From NCBI RefSeq assembly GCF_003324165.1, contig NW_025407844.1, forward strand, positions 310,001-374,000: a stretch of 64,000 nt of DNA, given 5' to 3'. Every line of letters starts with the position of its first letter. Position 1 is the stretch's first letter. Shown one piece after another: positions 20,470 to 31,549 of the stretch. The notes beneath the pieces were generated by a model. It was given only the letters and a program-made list of their open reading frames with translations. It was not told the origin of the DNA and made no database searches. The translations under genes were made by a program, and so were the position numbers. The stretch is from Naegleria lovaniensis. Lineage: Eukaryota > Heterolobosea > Eutetramitea > Acrasida > Naegleriidae.

Positions 20470-20745
20470 TTATCTTCTCTTCACAGAATCTTTTTCCAGA
20501 ATTGCTTTGTTTTCCTGAATCATTTGTTTTGTTAATTCTTTCATCCGACAATTATTATATTTCTCGAGTTCCTTCTCACAACCGGAGAGCCCCTTGTTGT
20601 TCAGCACACAAAGTTGCAACGCATCCTCTTCAACATTACACAATTTAGTTTTATTTTTCATTTTCTCCTCATAGGGAACAATAAAACCTTGAGCATCATC
20701 GTCTGATTGTTGGTCGAATTCTGTTTTATTGCTTGGTTTGGACAT
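20470..20745 (-). CDS. Twin CX9C (CHCH-type) protein
   Basis: A 91-residue protein with Cys at 36, 46, 56 and 66, that is CX9C-X9-CX9C (CNVEEDALQLC and CEKELEKYNNC). Twin CX9C proteins are imported into the mitochondrial intermembrane space by Mia40/Erv1, form a disulfide-linked helical hairpin, and often help assemble cytochrome oxidase. I cannot assign a subfamily (COA4, CMC and CHCHD7 types are candidates). The N-terminus is acidic and hydrophilic, without a presequence, as usual for this class. Its ATG lies one AAA codon after the stop of prefoldin 2, in the same frame. No separate promoter space exists between them. Confidence 0.82.
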   Translation of the reverse strand: MSKPSNKTEFDQQSDDDAQGFIVPYEEKMKNKTKLCNVEEDALQLCVLNNKGLSGCEKELEKYNNCRMKELTKQMIQENKAILEKDSVKRR

Positions 20746-20748
20746 TTT

Positions 20749-21441
20749 TTAAGCTAGTACACCACTGGAGCCTCTTGTTTTGGAGGAAGACGAACGCTCT
20801 TCTGTGTTGATGCTTTCATTCTTGAATCGAATCTTGTACTTGGTCTTGAAAGCGCTCAATTCCATTTCTTTGTCATCCAAATCTTGATGTAATTTCTTGA
20901 CAGTGTTTTCCAGCTGATGAGCAGTTGCATTGTTCAATTAGACCATTATTGTTGTTCACAATTCGTTGTTGTTAAATTAAAATTGCATGATCCGTTTCGT
21001 AATCAAAACATTATTTGTGTCAACGATAGTTCCGAGGTTGTTGAGTCAATCATGATTGTGAGTGGTCAACTTACATTTTCCATGTTTGATTCCACAGCAG
21101 GAACAACTTCTTTCACTGTTCTTTCAGCTAACACTCCTCCAATTAATCTATAACATTTTCTGTCTCCATCCAATTCTCTTAAAGCAGTCAAAACGGAACT
21201 GGAAGTACATGATGTAACAAGAAATATATGAATCATGGTCATCATACAATATCCGACAAAATTAAAATTTCATCATCATCCTCAGTATGAAGGTTATATT
21301 CTCCTCATTCCGAACATACCTATGATCTCTAATTTCCAACTCCAATTTTGCTACAGTTCCAGCAATATTGTTGTATTCTTGTTGCAATTTTGAGAAATGT
21401 TCAACAATTTGTGATTCACTTGCAAATTCCTGTTCACTCAT
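20749..21441 (-). CDS. PFDN2: Prefoldin subunit 2
   Basis: Beta-type subunit of the prefoldin hexamer, which hands nascent actin and tubulin to the CCT chaperonin. Minus-strand exons 21441-21320, 21198-21075 and 20913-20749, with introns of 121 nt (GTATGT...TCCAG) and 161 nt (GTAAGT...ATCAG), join to 136 residues. The order matches the family: N-helix QEYNNIAGTVAKLELEI, hairpin RKCYRLIGGVLAERTVKEV, C-helix LENTVKKLHQDLDDKEMEL and tail SSGVLA. The third exon's acceptor is fixed by alignment, since the intron has no earlier AG. A branch-like CTAAT lies about 20 nt upstream of it. It is head to head with the DNAJC3-type gene. Confidence 0.9.
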
Positions 21442-21648
21442 TTTTTAATTATCTGTTCGTTGCTTGTTTTTGATACCACCTGTAGGCCTAAGAAGAAACG
21501 TCTTGAAATCTATGGCAACTCTGAAAGAAATGTTTTCAAAGTTTCTGGGTGGGATGAATTTCTCGGAATCGATCAGACACGTGTTCCATGCCTGGCGAGT
21601 CTTGTTTCCTCAAAAAAAATTCCACGACAATAATTCATACAACAATTA

Positions 21649-23334
21649 ATGAGAATGGTGTGGAGCGATACTCGTCATCCTCATTATCGGAATGGGAGTA
21701 GTTGTTTCCCTCGGCCTAGAACTCATATAACAGTGGCCGTAATGATGGCAATAATGGTAGTGGTGGCGGTGATGATGATGACGATGGGAGGTCGTGTCAT
21801 GGCTCAACCAAAAAGTAAATCAGCAGAAGAATGGATAGAACTAGGTGATACAGATTTTAGGAATCGAGAATATCAACAGGCAATTTCCAAATATACAAAT
21901 GCTCTGGAGGTGGATAGAGAAAACAAGAGAGCACTTTTAAAGAGGGCTGAAACTTACCAGTTAATGAAAAAGTTTATCTTTGCTCTTTCCGATGTTGATG
22001 CTTTGATTCGTATTCAACCTGATCATACCCAAGCATTGTCCATGAAAGGACAATTGGCTTTATCACTTGGTTTATTTGATGATGCAATTTCTGCACTGGA
22101 ATCTCTTATTTCGTTGAAACCAAGCAATGAATCAACAGAAAAGTTGAGAAAGGCAAAACTCGGAAAATCATTGTATCAGGGACTTATCAAAAATACTGAC
22201 GGTGACACTATTGACGCAAAGCTGGGGCTTGACAATGACAATAGTGGACCAGTCGCAAAAGCTTGCATTCAAACAATTACAAAATTAATTTCCGAGGAAG
22301 TAGGAGCCAGAGAAAGCTTAAATTTATTGATTCAACGTGCTCATTGTGCATTGCGAGCAAAATTATTCCCTATTTTAACTCAAGATATTAAGACTATTTA
22401 TGCGAAGGAAAGCTCAAATGTAGAGGCTACCATTCTTTACACCAAATATTTATACCTGTTAGGAGACATCTCCAATGCTAAAAACACAATCAAAAATAAG
22501 TGTCTACGAGTAGATCCTGAACACAAAGCATGTAAAGAGTTGTTCAAGCTTCTCAAACAAGCAGAAAGCCTTCATGAAAAAGCAACTTCCGATTTTGCAA
22601 GCGGACATCATTTACAAGCTGTGAAGAGCTTTAAGGCATATATTGATCTTATGGAAGACAAGGACTCCAAGAACATTTTACCTGGTGTCGATTTAACTGA
22701 TACAAAAGCCAAATTGTGTGAATCATACAGTGAAGCACAGGATCATACCATCGCTGATGACGGTATTAAATATTGTACCACTCTTATCGACTCTCTTGGT
22801 GACGAAAACTCAGAATATAAGATGGCGTGCCTCATTTCAAGAGCACAACTCCATGTCTTGCAGGAAGACTTCGACAAGGCAAAGAGTGACGCAAACCGAG
22901 TCAGAGAATCTGAACATGCTAACAAACATCAGCAAAAGATCCAACAAATTTTAGGTAGAGTTCAACAACAAGAGCGAATTAATTCCCAAAAAGATTACTA
23001 CAAGGCTCTTGGATTTGATAGAAAGAAGAAGAATGAAGTGTCCCAAGACGACATTCGTAAATCATACAGAAAGCTTGTCAAATTATATCATCCTGACAAG
23101 CACAAAACACCACAAGAAAAGGAAAAGGCTGCTAAAAAGTATAAAGAAGTTACAGAGGCCTATGAAGTTCTGAGCGATGAAACCAAGCGTAGACAATACG
23201 ATGCAGGTGAATTTGACACTCAACATGGTCACGGTGATCAAGGCGGTGGATTCCATCATGGTCACCCATTCAGTTCCTTCTTCCAAGAAGGTGGATTCCC
23301 AGGTGGTGGTGGCTTTAGATTCCATTTTGGATAG
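21649..23334 (+). CDS. DNAJC3: DNAJC3/p58IPK-type TPR and J-domain co-chaperone, ER-targeted
   Basis: In animals DNAJC3 acts in the ER lumen, binding misfolded clients with TPRs and recruiting BiP with its J domain. This 561-residue single exon begins with a long basic lead and a hydrophobic Met/Val-rich signal ([18 protein letters not shown]) ending near MAQ. TPR repeats span about residues 60-430 ([21 protein letters not shown], cut to [18 protein letters not shown]). The J domain is at about 447-520 with HPD near 481 ([15 protein letters not shown]). The Gly/Phe/His-rich tail ([17 protein letters not shown]) is normal for the family. No KDEL tail. The two ATGs at 21649 and 21655 are equivalent choices. 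Confidence 0.92.
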   Translation: MRMVWSDTRHPHYRNGSSCFPRPRTHITVAVMMAIMVVVAVMMMTMGGRVMAQPKSKSAEEWIELGDTDFRNREYQQAISKYTNALEVDRENKRALLKRAETYQLMKKFIFALSDVDALIRIQPDHTQALSMKGQLALSLGLFDDAISALESLISLKPSNESTEKLRKAKLGKSLYQGLIKNTDGDTIDAKLGLDNDNSGPVAKACIQTITKLISEEVGARESLNLLIQRAHCALRAKLFPILTQDIKTIYAKESSNVEATILYTKYLYLLGDISNAKNTIKNKCLRVDPEHKACKELFKLLKQAESLHEKATSDFASGHHLQAVKSFKAYIDLMEDKDSKNILPGVDLTDTKAKLCESYSEAQDHTIADDGIKYCTTLIDSLGDENSEYKMACLISRAQLHVLQEDFDKAKSDANRVRESEHANKHQQKIQQILGRVQQQERINSQKDYYKALGFDRKKKNEVSQDDIRKSYRKLVKLYHPDKHKTPQEKEKAAKKYKEVTEAYEVLSDETKRRQYDAGEFDTQHGHGDQGGGFHHGHPFSSFFQEGGFPGGGGFRFHFG

Positions 23335-23459
23335 TTTGAATTTTGAAACACAAAGATTTCTTTTATTTATGTTTTTATTGTGAGAATAAAACACTTCAGT
23401 AGTGAATGTTTATGAAAAAAGTCTTCATTTCACCAAAGCAATGGCATTTGAACAAGAAG

Positions 23460-24584
23460 TTAAGGAAGCAATTTTGCATAATTGAATATTCCAATTTTAA
23501 AGGTCGCTCCATCAAAATAGGTTTGAGGCACATACAACAATGCTTGATCTTCATCGTCGTATTGAGTAAAACTCAATCTCAAGTCATCCTCTGCCTCCAA
23601 TGCATAGTAACGTGGATCCTTGTACGAGACCATAAGATTGAAAGCCATAATTGCTCTATTATCATTCAAGCATGTAGCTGTCTGTCTAATTTCACATCTT
23701 GATATTCTCATATATTCATTATGATACACTCCTTGAGTGAAAGAAAATGTTTTGGTAGAGGGGTGGTAGGTGAACTGAACCATAGAAGTATAATACTCGG
23801 AGTAGATGATCAACAATTGTCTGTTTGTTACCGATGAAGTGATGGAATCTACAGTGAAGAGTCGTTGTAAGGATTGTTCAGTCAACACTTGCAATGAAAT
23901 TGGATCCAAAACGAGTAAATGACCTTCAGTTGCATTGCCAACTCCAACCACAAGACCTAACTCAATATTAAAGTGCATCTTGGCAGCAGTCATGGTTGGA
24001 AATAATTGTTCACGAATGGAATTATCTTTAGGATCGAATGTGAGGAGAGTCAAGAGAGTATTCTTCTTCAACATGATGTGTAAGAGTTTCAACTCTCGAT
24101 TGGCAACCACATCAATGACTTGAGATTGAGGTCCTAGTGAAACCAAATCCACAATTTGAGACAAATTTGTGGATTTCAATTGGACAATATATGATTTTCC
24201 AATCGAAGATCCACTATACACTAAATTGAATGAACCATAGTCTGGAGTGTATAAACCTCCTTTGCATGTTTCTGTTACACCCATCGTGTTGAGTTTTGGA
24301 TTTGATGAAGTGTCAATGACGAAACTTTGAAACACATGGAATGAATTGAGAATGGTCATTCGATTGGGACTTCCACTAATGATAAACATGCCTTCTGGTT
24401 GTTGTTCATTCATTGGGATGACATGATCAATGTAACCAGTCTGGTTGGTATTCAACACGAGAATCGAGTCTGGTTTAACACGAGTCAAGATTTGTGCAGT
24501 TGAACATTGAACAAACATGAAAAGCACGAGCAAACATGTGTATACCCACATGTTGGTGTGGTTGCTTGGAACGAAGTTTTTCAT
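23460..24584 (-). CDS. Secreted hypothetical protein, propeller-like
   Basis: No family recognised. I chose the ATG at 24584 because it puts a typical signal peptide near the N-terminus (MWVYTCLLVLFMFVQCSTAQ); an in-frame ATG at 24644 adds 20 residues. The mature ~340 residues are rich in short beta-like hydrophobic stretches divided by turns (GMFIISGSPNRMTILNSF, LGLVVGVGNATEGHLLVLD, RQLLIIYSEYYTSMVQF), as in beta-propellers, with few Cys and several N-glycosylation sequons. The repeat-like layout is a visual impression only. It converges with the DNAJC3 gene. Confidence 0.65.
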   Translation of the reverse strand: MKNFVPSNHTNMWVYTCLLVLFMFVQCSTAQILTRVKPDSILVLNTNQTGYIDHVIPMNEQQPEGMFIISGSPNRMTILNSFHVFQSFVIDTSSNPKLNTMGVTETCKGGLYTPDYGSFNLVYSGSSIGKSYIVQLKSTNLSQIVDLVSLGPQSQVIDVVANRELKLLHIMLKKNTLLTLLTFDPKDNSIREQLFPTMTAAKMHFNIELGLVVGVGNATEGHLLVLDPISLQVLTEQSLQRLFTVDSITSSVTNRQLLIIYSEYYTSMVQFTYHPSTKTFSFTQGVYHNEYMRISRCEIRQTATCLNDNRAIMAFNLMVSYKDPRYYALEAEDDLRLSFTQYDDEDQALLYVPQTYFDGATFKIGIFNYAKLLP

Positions 24585-24779
24585 TGCATACACTGGGTAT
24601 CTAATACTTGTTTTTTTTGAGTCAATATCTTTGTGTATGTACATCAAAGTTTCATCGCTTTGGGAAAAGACACGAAAAAAAATATTGAAACTTGCGGTTC
24701 ACGCCGAATCTTTTTCAACTGGAAGGTGTGAGCTTCGGAATTGGACACAAGTACTCACCACATCAACAAGAAATTGTAC

Positions 24780-25820
24780 ATGAACATGAATTTACAAACA
24801 GCTCAAAATATTCTCATCACTGGTTGTTCAAAGGGAATGTATGTTTGCGATTTTGTGGAGAAATGGAAACCAAATTTAATTGAAAATTATTATTTGTAAA
24901 TCTGGTGTGGGGTTGTAATTCGCATCCTGAACATGATAATAATTTTTAACTATTTTTTTATCATCATGCTATCCAAGTGGATTGAAATTGGTTGAACTGT
25001 TACTTTCTGTCAATGATAAACGTAGAGTTTTTGCAACTTGTAGAAAGCCAGAAAATGCAACACAATTACAAGACTTATTACAATTATATCCTGATCGTTT
25101 GAAGATTGATTCTCTCGATGTTTCTCAAGAAGAAACTATCAAAACCTATGTTGAAAAGATGAAAAATCAAAACGTTAAATTTCACATTCTTATCAATAAT
25201 GCAGGAACATTTAGTCCAAATCGATTTGAAACACTTCTCAATGCTACCAAACAAGACATGCTCTCTGTCTATGAGACAAATTGTATTGGACCTCTACTAA
25301 TGGTTCAACATTTGTATAATAATCATTGTTTTGAAGATGGAGCCATTGTGGCAAATGTATCGAGTGGAATGGCAAGTATTAATCGAACGAATCGACCTAG
25401 AAAGAGAGTGAGTTATTGTTGCTCGAAAACAGCGCTCAATATGTTAACGAAAATGATGAGTATTGAGTTGGAGGGTCACGTTTACGCATTTGCCATACAT
25501 CCTGGTTGGGGTAAGTCGCAGAGTGTTGTTTGTGTAAGAGTTTTGAAGAAAATTGATTGTTTGCATGTGTGCGGATGTTTTGAACGATTCCAAATATTTA
25601 AATTATGAAAATGGTTCTTAAATGGAATATTTATGAAAATACTACAATGTAATGTATTTGATGATCGAATTGAACAGTGAAAACGGATACTGGAACAGAT
25701 AAGGCACCATTGACAACACAAGAGGCAGTTCCAGGAATTATAAAGCTTTTAGATGATTTTACTCCAGAGACGCACAATGGAAAGTTTTTTCAATATGATG
25801 GATCTGTATTGAATTGGTGA
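24780..25820 (+). CDS. Short-chain dehydrogenase/reductase (SDR)
   Basis: NAD(P)-dependent oxidoreductase of the classical SDR type. Exons 24780-24838, 24978-25510 and 25678-25820, with introns of 139 and 167 nt (GTATGT...CAAG, GTAAGT...ACAG), join to 244 residues. The first junction rebuilds the cofactor loop TGCSKGIG (residues 14-21). Others are NNAG near 93, the Tyr-x3-Lys pair in SYCCSKTALNML near 165, and HPGWVKTDTGTDKAPLT across the second junction. Closest in style to the C-factor/sniffer carbonyl reductase group. Substrate unknown. The start ATGAACATG lacks an A-run. Confidence 0.88.
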
Positions 25821-26110
25821 GCACATGATGACTTGTGAATTTGGAAGTCTAGTATTAAAAGAGAAGTACTTCATCACAATCACGTTTTCGATCAATATTG
25901 GACGAATTTGACTTTAAAAATTTTCATGCACAGCATACCAAGAAAAATACTCCACGGATAGGAATACGTTCTGTAAAACTTCAATGGATATCCCTCCATC
26001 ATCATCTTAACCAAGAATCATACTATGGATGATGGACTTCAATCTTATCCATAATTCCAAAAAGCTTCGCGAAGCTTGTTGTTGAAGATGAATTATCAAA
26101 CTCAAAAAAA

Positions 26111-27810
26111 ATGTCCAAGCAAAAGAAGGAAGTTGTTGACGAAGAATTGGCTGATTTCGAAGAAACTGAAACCATCAAGCCAACACCTGCTACAGACAAA
26201 AAGCCTGCAGCAACTAAAGGTTACTCTTCGGTTAACAGCTCTGGTTTCAGAGACTTTTTATTAAAGCCTGAGATCTTGAGAGCCATTGCTGATTGCGGCT
26301 TTGAACATCCGAGCGAAGTACAACATGAATGTATTCCTCAAGCCATGACTGGTAACGATGTTCTTTGCCAAGCCAAGTCTGGTATGGGTAAGACCGCTGT
26401 ATTTGTTATTTCTGTTCTTCAACAACTCCAAGTAGAAGAACAAAAGACAATGTGCGTCATCTTGTGCCATGCTAGAGAATTGGCTTTCCAAATTTGCCAA
26501 GAATTCAGCAGATTTACTAAATATCTTCCAGAAGTTAAAGTTAAATCCTTCATTGGAGGCTTGCCAATCAAGAATCATATCGATCAATTGAAGCAAGAAA
26601 CTCCACATATTGTGGTTGGTACTCCTGGTAGAGTCTTACAATTGGCAAAGGGTGGACATTTGAAACTCGGCAATGTAAAATTCTTCATTGTTGACGAATG
26701 CGATAAGGTTTTGGAATCAACCGAGATGAGAGATGATATGCAAGAGGTTTGTATTAATTGTTGTTGTTTGTATCACATTAACCATTAATTGTTGTATGAT
26801 GTTGGCCTATGAAAAATTGTTGTATAATATGATGATACATCATCACCGAAATCATCAATTGTTACTCAAATCATCATAATGACCACACACTTGATCTCGA
26901 AACACTATCATGATGGATTATTATTGTTGTATGAATTGATGATCAATATGCTCATTGAAACAATAATCACATGATGCTTGTTATGATGATTGTGGACATC
27001 AATGATGATGACGTAAATGTACACATGATAATCCTGAACATTATCCGAACACACATTAACAATTGTTGTTGGATATTCATCATGCTATGATTCATATTAT
27101 TTGATTTTTGTACATTATTATAGATCTTCAAGAAGACACCTAAAAACAAGCAAGTCATGATGTTCAGTGCAACTCTCTCACAAGAGATGCGTAACACTGC
27201 AAAGAAATTCATGAACACCTCTGCTTTGAACGAGGTCACAGTGGACAGTGACTCTAAACTCACCCTTCACGGACTTCAACAATACTATGTTAATCTCAAG
27301 GAAGATGAAAAGAATAGCAAGTTGATCAGTTTGTTGGACGCTCTCGAGTTCAATCAAGTTGTTATCTTTGTTAGAACTAAGCATAGAGCAGAAAAGCTCA
27401 AGGAACTTTTGGAAAAGATTGGTTTCCCATGTATCACCATGCACTCTGACATGACGCAAGAGGAAAGACTTGCTAAATATCAATCATTCAAGAACTTTGA
27501 AAAGAGAATTATGATTAGTACTGATTTGCTAGGTCGTGGTATTGATATCCAACGTGTGAACATTGTCATCAATTACGATATGCCTGATGATCCAGACTCT
27601 TACTTGCACAGAGTTGGTAGAGCTGGCAGATTTGGTACCAAGGGTTTGGCCATTTCCTTCATCTCTCCTGACATGCCATCCAAGGTCGGCAAAAAATTCG
27701 AAAGAGAAGTCACTGACGAGCAAGTATTACAAAACATTCAAAATCGCTTCGAAGTTAAGATTAAGGACATGCCAAATCAAATCGATTCCAAGACATACAT
27801 GACTTCATAA
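26111..27810 (+). CDS. DDX39B: DEAD-box RNA helicase UAP56/SUB2 (DDX39)
   Basis: ATPase of spliceosome assembly and of the TREX mRNA export complex. Exons 26111-26746 and 27124-27810 flank a 377-nt intron (GTTTGT...ATAG, phase 0), giving 440 residues; family members have about 430. Motifs: Q-motif [16 protein letters not shown], Walker [10 protein letters not shown] near 87, PTREL-region [19 protein letters not shown] near 194 (the diagnostic UAP56 form of DEAD), SAT near 225, and [13 protein letters not shown] near 373. The junction restores [19 protein letters not shown]. The intron is the longest found in the window and carries imperfect repeats. A stop lies 39 nt into it, so unspliced mRNA gives a protein cut after domain 1. 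Confidence 0.95.
26788..26945 (+). repeat. Imperfect ATTGTTGTATGAT repeats in the UAP56 intron
   Basis: The motif ATTGTTGTAT followed by an AT/TGATG-rich end occurs near 26788, 26816 and 26923. ATGATGA/TCATCAT runs fill the space between them, so the RNA could fold on itself. Confidence 0.5.
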
Positions 27811-28017
27811 ACTAAATTATTAACTACCTAAGCCATCCGTTAGCGACTTGGCAACAAGAATCTCTCAATAAATCTACATTTATCATTTGAACTGACCAAT
27901 CAGTTTTAATGCAATCTCTCCATTCTTTGATTTGTGAACACGATTTTACTTTATCAGTTGACGTCATTTCAGAGTACTGAAGACTCGATTGAACATTCAC
28001 AAAAGAATTACAAAAAA

Positions 28018-30932
28018 ATGACTGAAAAACACCCTAAGACTCAGCCATCCTCAGAATCTAAAGACATGTCGGCATTCGTTCAGTTAGTCGATGGAGATGG
28101 TAAATTCACGTACGTTTCTATGAAATTGTTAAATAACAAGACTTATTGACATCAAAACAACATTTTGAAATTGTTCCGACAATTCATCAATCACTTCTTC
28201 TCCGAAAAACATTTGACAAATCAAAATTAATATGGTGATAATATTGCCGTTGTCGTGATGGTTACTCTACATTATCTCGTATAAAACTAACTGATGCCAA
28301 ATTTCAAACTTACTAATTAGCACTAATTTGGACTCATTCATCACTCAATCCAATATGAAGGGAAAAGGAGTCAATTACAACATTCTCTCTGTTTTTGGCC
28401 CTCAGAGTAGTGGTAAGAGCACTCTGCTCAATAGACTCTTCAATACTCATTTCCCAACCATGGATGCTCGTTCCGGTCGTTATCAAGTCACTCTCGGAGT
28501 TTGTATGGCAAAGGCTCAAAAGACCATAGATACAGATGTATTATTAATGGACTTGGAAGGAACGGATTCAAAGGAAAGAGGATCAGGTGATGATAATATG
28601 GCATTTGAGAGAAAGATTTCATTGTTTGCGCTTGCAATTTCCGAGGTTTTGCTTGTAAATATGTGGCAACAAGATATCGGAAGATATAATGCAGCTAATC
28701 TTTCATTGCTAAGAGTGGTATTTGAGTTGAACTTGCAATTGTTTCAAAAGAATAAGTATGTATTTTGAATTTTTGTGGCGAAACGTGTGATTGACGATGT
28801 GAATCAATTTTTACTCTAGTCCATCAAAAACTTTGCTTTTGTTTGTCATTAGAGATCATATCAGGTCAACAACTGATCTTGATACTTTAAAGGAGCAAAT
28901 GATGAAAGATATTGAGAAAATATGGACAGGAATTATGAAACCAAAGGATTTTGAAAATTCTCAAGTGACAGACTTTTTTGATTTTGATTTTACCTCATTA
29001 CCACATAAAGAATTACAACCTGAACTTTTTGAGCAAGAAATTGACCAAATGAGAGGAAGATTCGTTGACCCAAATCATGAACACTATATCTTCAGTCAAA
29101 AGTACAAAAAGTCAGTTCCCATCGACGATTTTGAAATGTATGCAAGCGAAATTTGGAAAGTCATCGACGCCAATAAGGACTTGGACATTCCAACGCAAAA
29201 AGAAATGTTGGCCATGTATCGTTGTGATGAAATTTCAAACACACTCTTCAGTACAAATTTTGAAAAGGTCTTAAAAGAATGGAATGCTGAGCATAAGAAA
29301 AAGCAACTGGTTTCAAATTTTGGAGCTCAAGCAAAAGAGAGAGTAGAGAGGGAAATTGCTGCTTTTTTGGATCAAACAAAATTATACGTACCAGATGTCG
29401 TTGCAAACAAGGCAGCTGAGTTCAAGGAAAGAATGATTACGGAGGTGGCCATGATTTTTAACAGCCAGTTGACAATTTTGAAACAGAAATCTTTGGATGC
29501 CTTCAAAAAACATCTTCAAGCCGCTCTACAACACAAGATTGACGAAGGACAGGTAGTTGAGGACTTTTCGCATACCATCAAGCAATTTCATGATACAGTG
29601 GTGGAGGACTTCTTTTTGGACCATGTTAAGAGATCTGTCTATCCAGGATTAGAAGAACGATTTTCTTTTGATTTGATTTTAGAAACTCTCGAAGAAGAGC
29701 TTAAAATAATCATCGAGGAGTATCGTGAAAAACAAGTAGAAGTGGTTGTTAAGGTTCAACTTGATGAGCTTAAAAAACATATCAGAGAAGATATCAATCC
29801 ATGGGTTACACATCCAAACGTCAACCTTTGGAAATCTCTTCGTAGTTACTATGCTAAGAAAGTTCAAGAAGAGGAAGAACAACTTTCATCATCTCTTCGA
29901 GAATTAGACGTCAATGACATTTCCAAATATGTGAATAGAATCCATTCTACTGCTAGAGAAGAAATAATTACAAAAGTGAGAGAAATTACCAATGTCATTT
30001 CTCTCACTCTCAATAGCAAGTTCGAAGAGTTATTCAAGAGAGACGAACATGGAATGCCACGAGTTTGGAAGAATCTAGAAAAGATCAAGGAGGATTATTC
30101 AAAGGCAAGACAAGAGGCCATTGTAATTTTGGACGTACTTTTCTTATGTAGATTAGACCACGAGGAACTTGATAATATTCACCTCCGTTTACCAAACTTG
30201 AACGAAGCAGGAGCAGTGAGCGGTTTTGCATTCCCACCACAGGATGACATTCAAAATGCTCTGAAGCATCTTGTTCAACCTGAGGTCACACGTGAAAATA
30301 GTACCTCCTCTCCAATTATTGCTCTTTCTGTGACAACACCATCCACTCCAGGTGGTGAGAAAAAGGTTGTTCTTCCTGTGAGAGATGCAATGTCTATCTT
30401 TCAAAGTTCTTTAATCATGGATGAAAATGCTTGTGTTCGAGCATATGAATCCTATATTTTGAATACTGAACGTAGTTATGGAGATGCTCAAAGAGCACAA
30501 CTTATTGCGTTACAAAACAGATCGAATATTCCTGGATGGATTTATGTTGCCTTGTTAGTTTTGGGATGGAATGAGTTTTATGCCATTCTGAGTAATCCTA
30601 TTTATCTTTTAATTGCTGTCATTGTTATTGTAGTTTTCTTCCAAAGTTACATTAAGAATTTGATCAATGACATTATGGAAGACCCAGAGTCGAATCCAAC
30701 TCTTGTGTTAGCACTTCGATTTTTGGAAGGTGCTATTAAAACGAGAATTAACTTCACCTCAAATGTGGAGTTCAGTGATGTTCAACAACAACAAGATAAG
30801 AGCCCATCTAGTTCTCGTAGCGATCTAAGTGAACAATTCGATGACTTGTCTCCTTCCGTGCGAACAAGACAAAAACCAAAGGCATTCAAAGTGACAGAGA
30901 AAATTGATGTCCGCAAGCTTCACCATGATTAA
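28018..30932 (+). CDS. SEY1: Sey1/RHD3-type ER-fusing dynamin-like GTPase
   Basis: Fuses ER tubules homotypically; functional counterpart of atlastin. Exons 28018-28109, 28321-28755 and 28820-30932 (introns 211 and 64 nt) join to 879 residues. GTPase motifs: P-loop GPQSSGKSTLLNRLF near 57, LMDLEGTDSKERGSG (G3), and LLLFVIRDH (the RD of G4) across the third junction. The middle is a long helical bundle. Two close hydrophobic segments near 747-788 (IYVALLVLGWNEFYAI, IYLLIAVIVIVVFFQSYI) form the membrane hairpin, followed by a cytosolic tail. The layout is Sey1/RHD3 rather than atlastin, which has a shorter helical domain. I chose the ATG after A6; an in-frame ATG at 27934 lies upstream. Confidence 0.93.
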
Positions 30933-31052
30933 TAATTGGGATGAAATGTAAATAAAGATAATTTGAGACAATATTTTGAGAATACTAGTAAGAGAAGGGT
31001 AACTTTTTTTAGACTGAGAACTGGTTCTTCTGCTCGAAGACATACAACTGTG

Positions 31053-31421
31053 ATGGCTCAACAAGAACTGGTTCAATTTTCACGTTTTTCGAAAGGGGAC
31101 TATTTAATAGCAACAGTTGCTGGACTGTTTTACCAACACAAAACAAACTCAAAGTGTTTCATCATGCAACTCAACATCAAAACTATTACTGGTGCATTAA
31201 ACAAATTCATCGTTCAAGACACGGACAAAGTTTCCTACCTCAAACAACTCATTCAAGAGAAGATTGGTCTTGCAGTGGTGCAACAACGACTTGTCATTCA
31301 CGGCAGAATACTTCCCGATGATGTTTCCATTGTGGATGCTCATCTAAAGAATGGAGACACTATTCAACTCATGTTGATGTTGAAAGGAGGAGGTTCAGTT
31401 CAGTCCTCTCCTCCTTATTGA
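31053..31421 (+). CDS. Ubiquitin-like domain protein with Gly-Gly and short tail
   Basis: A 122-residue single exon. Residues 1-37 are a lead of unknown role (MAQQELVQFSRFSKGDYLIA). From Met38 the sequence follows ubiquitin closely in layout: MQLNIKTITGALNKFIV, DTDKVSYLKQLIQEKIG, QQRLVIHGRILPDD and NGDTIQLMLMLKGG. It then continues with a nine- to ten-residue tail (GSVQSSPPY). Ubiquitin itself ends LRLRGG and its precursors carry such tails, so processing to a free Gly-Gly is possible. Translation could also begin at the internal Met38 (31164), giving a bare ubiquitin-like protein of 85 residues. Not ubiquitin: identity is low and key lysines are moved. Confidence 0.78.
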   Translation: MAQQELVQFSRFSKGDYLIATVAGLFYQHKTNSKCFIMQLNIKTITGALNKFIVQDTDKVSYLKQLIQEKIGLAVVQQRLVIHGRILPDDVSIVDAHLKNGDTIQLMLMLKGGGSVQSSPPY

Positions 31422-31549
31422 ATGTTGACTTGTTTCTTCCTCAAGATTCGAATAAACATGAGAGTGCAGTGACGCCCTTCTCCTTTTTGTTGTTAGTTTC
31501 TAATTCATTAGTTTCCAAATCGAAAGAACGTTGATAATTATAAAAAAAA

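Noticed and set aside
21464-21648. A 61-codon frame upstream of the DNAJC3-type gene
   Set aside because: It lacks an ATG at its start, fills the PFDN2/DNAJC3 promoter and matches nothing.
26960-27060. A box C/D snoRNA inside the UAP56 intron (ATGATGA and CTGA present)
   Set aside because: The end stem is at most 3 bp and ATGATGA words are everywhere in this intron, so the match is likely chance.
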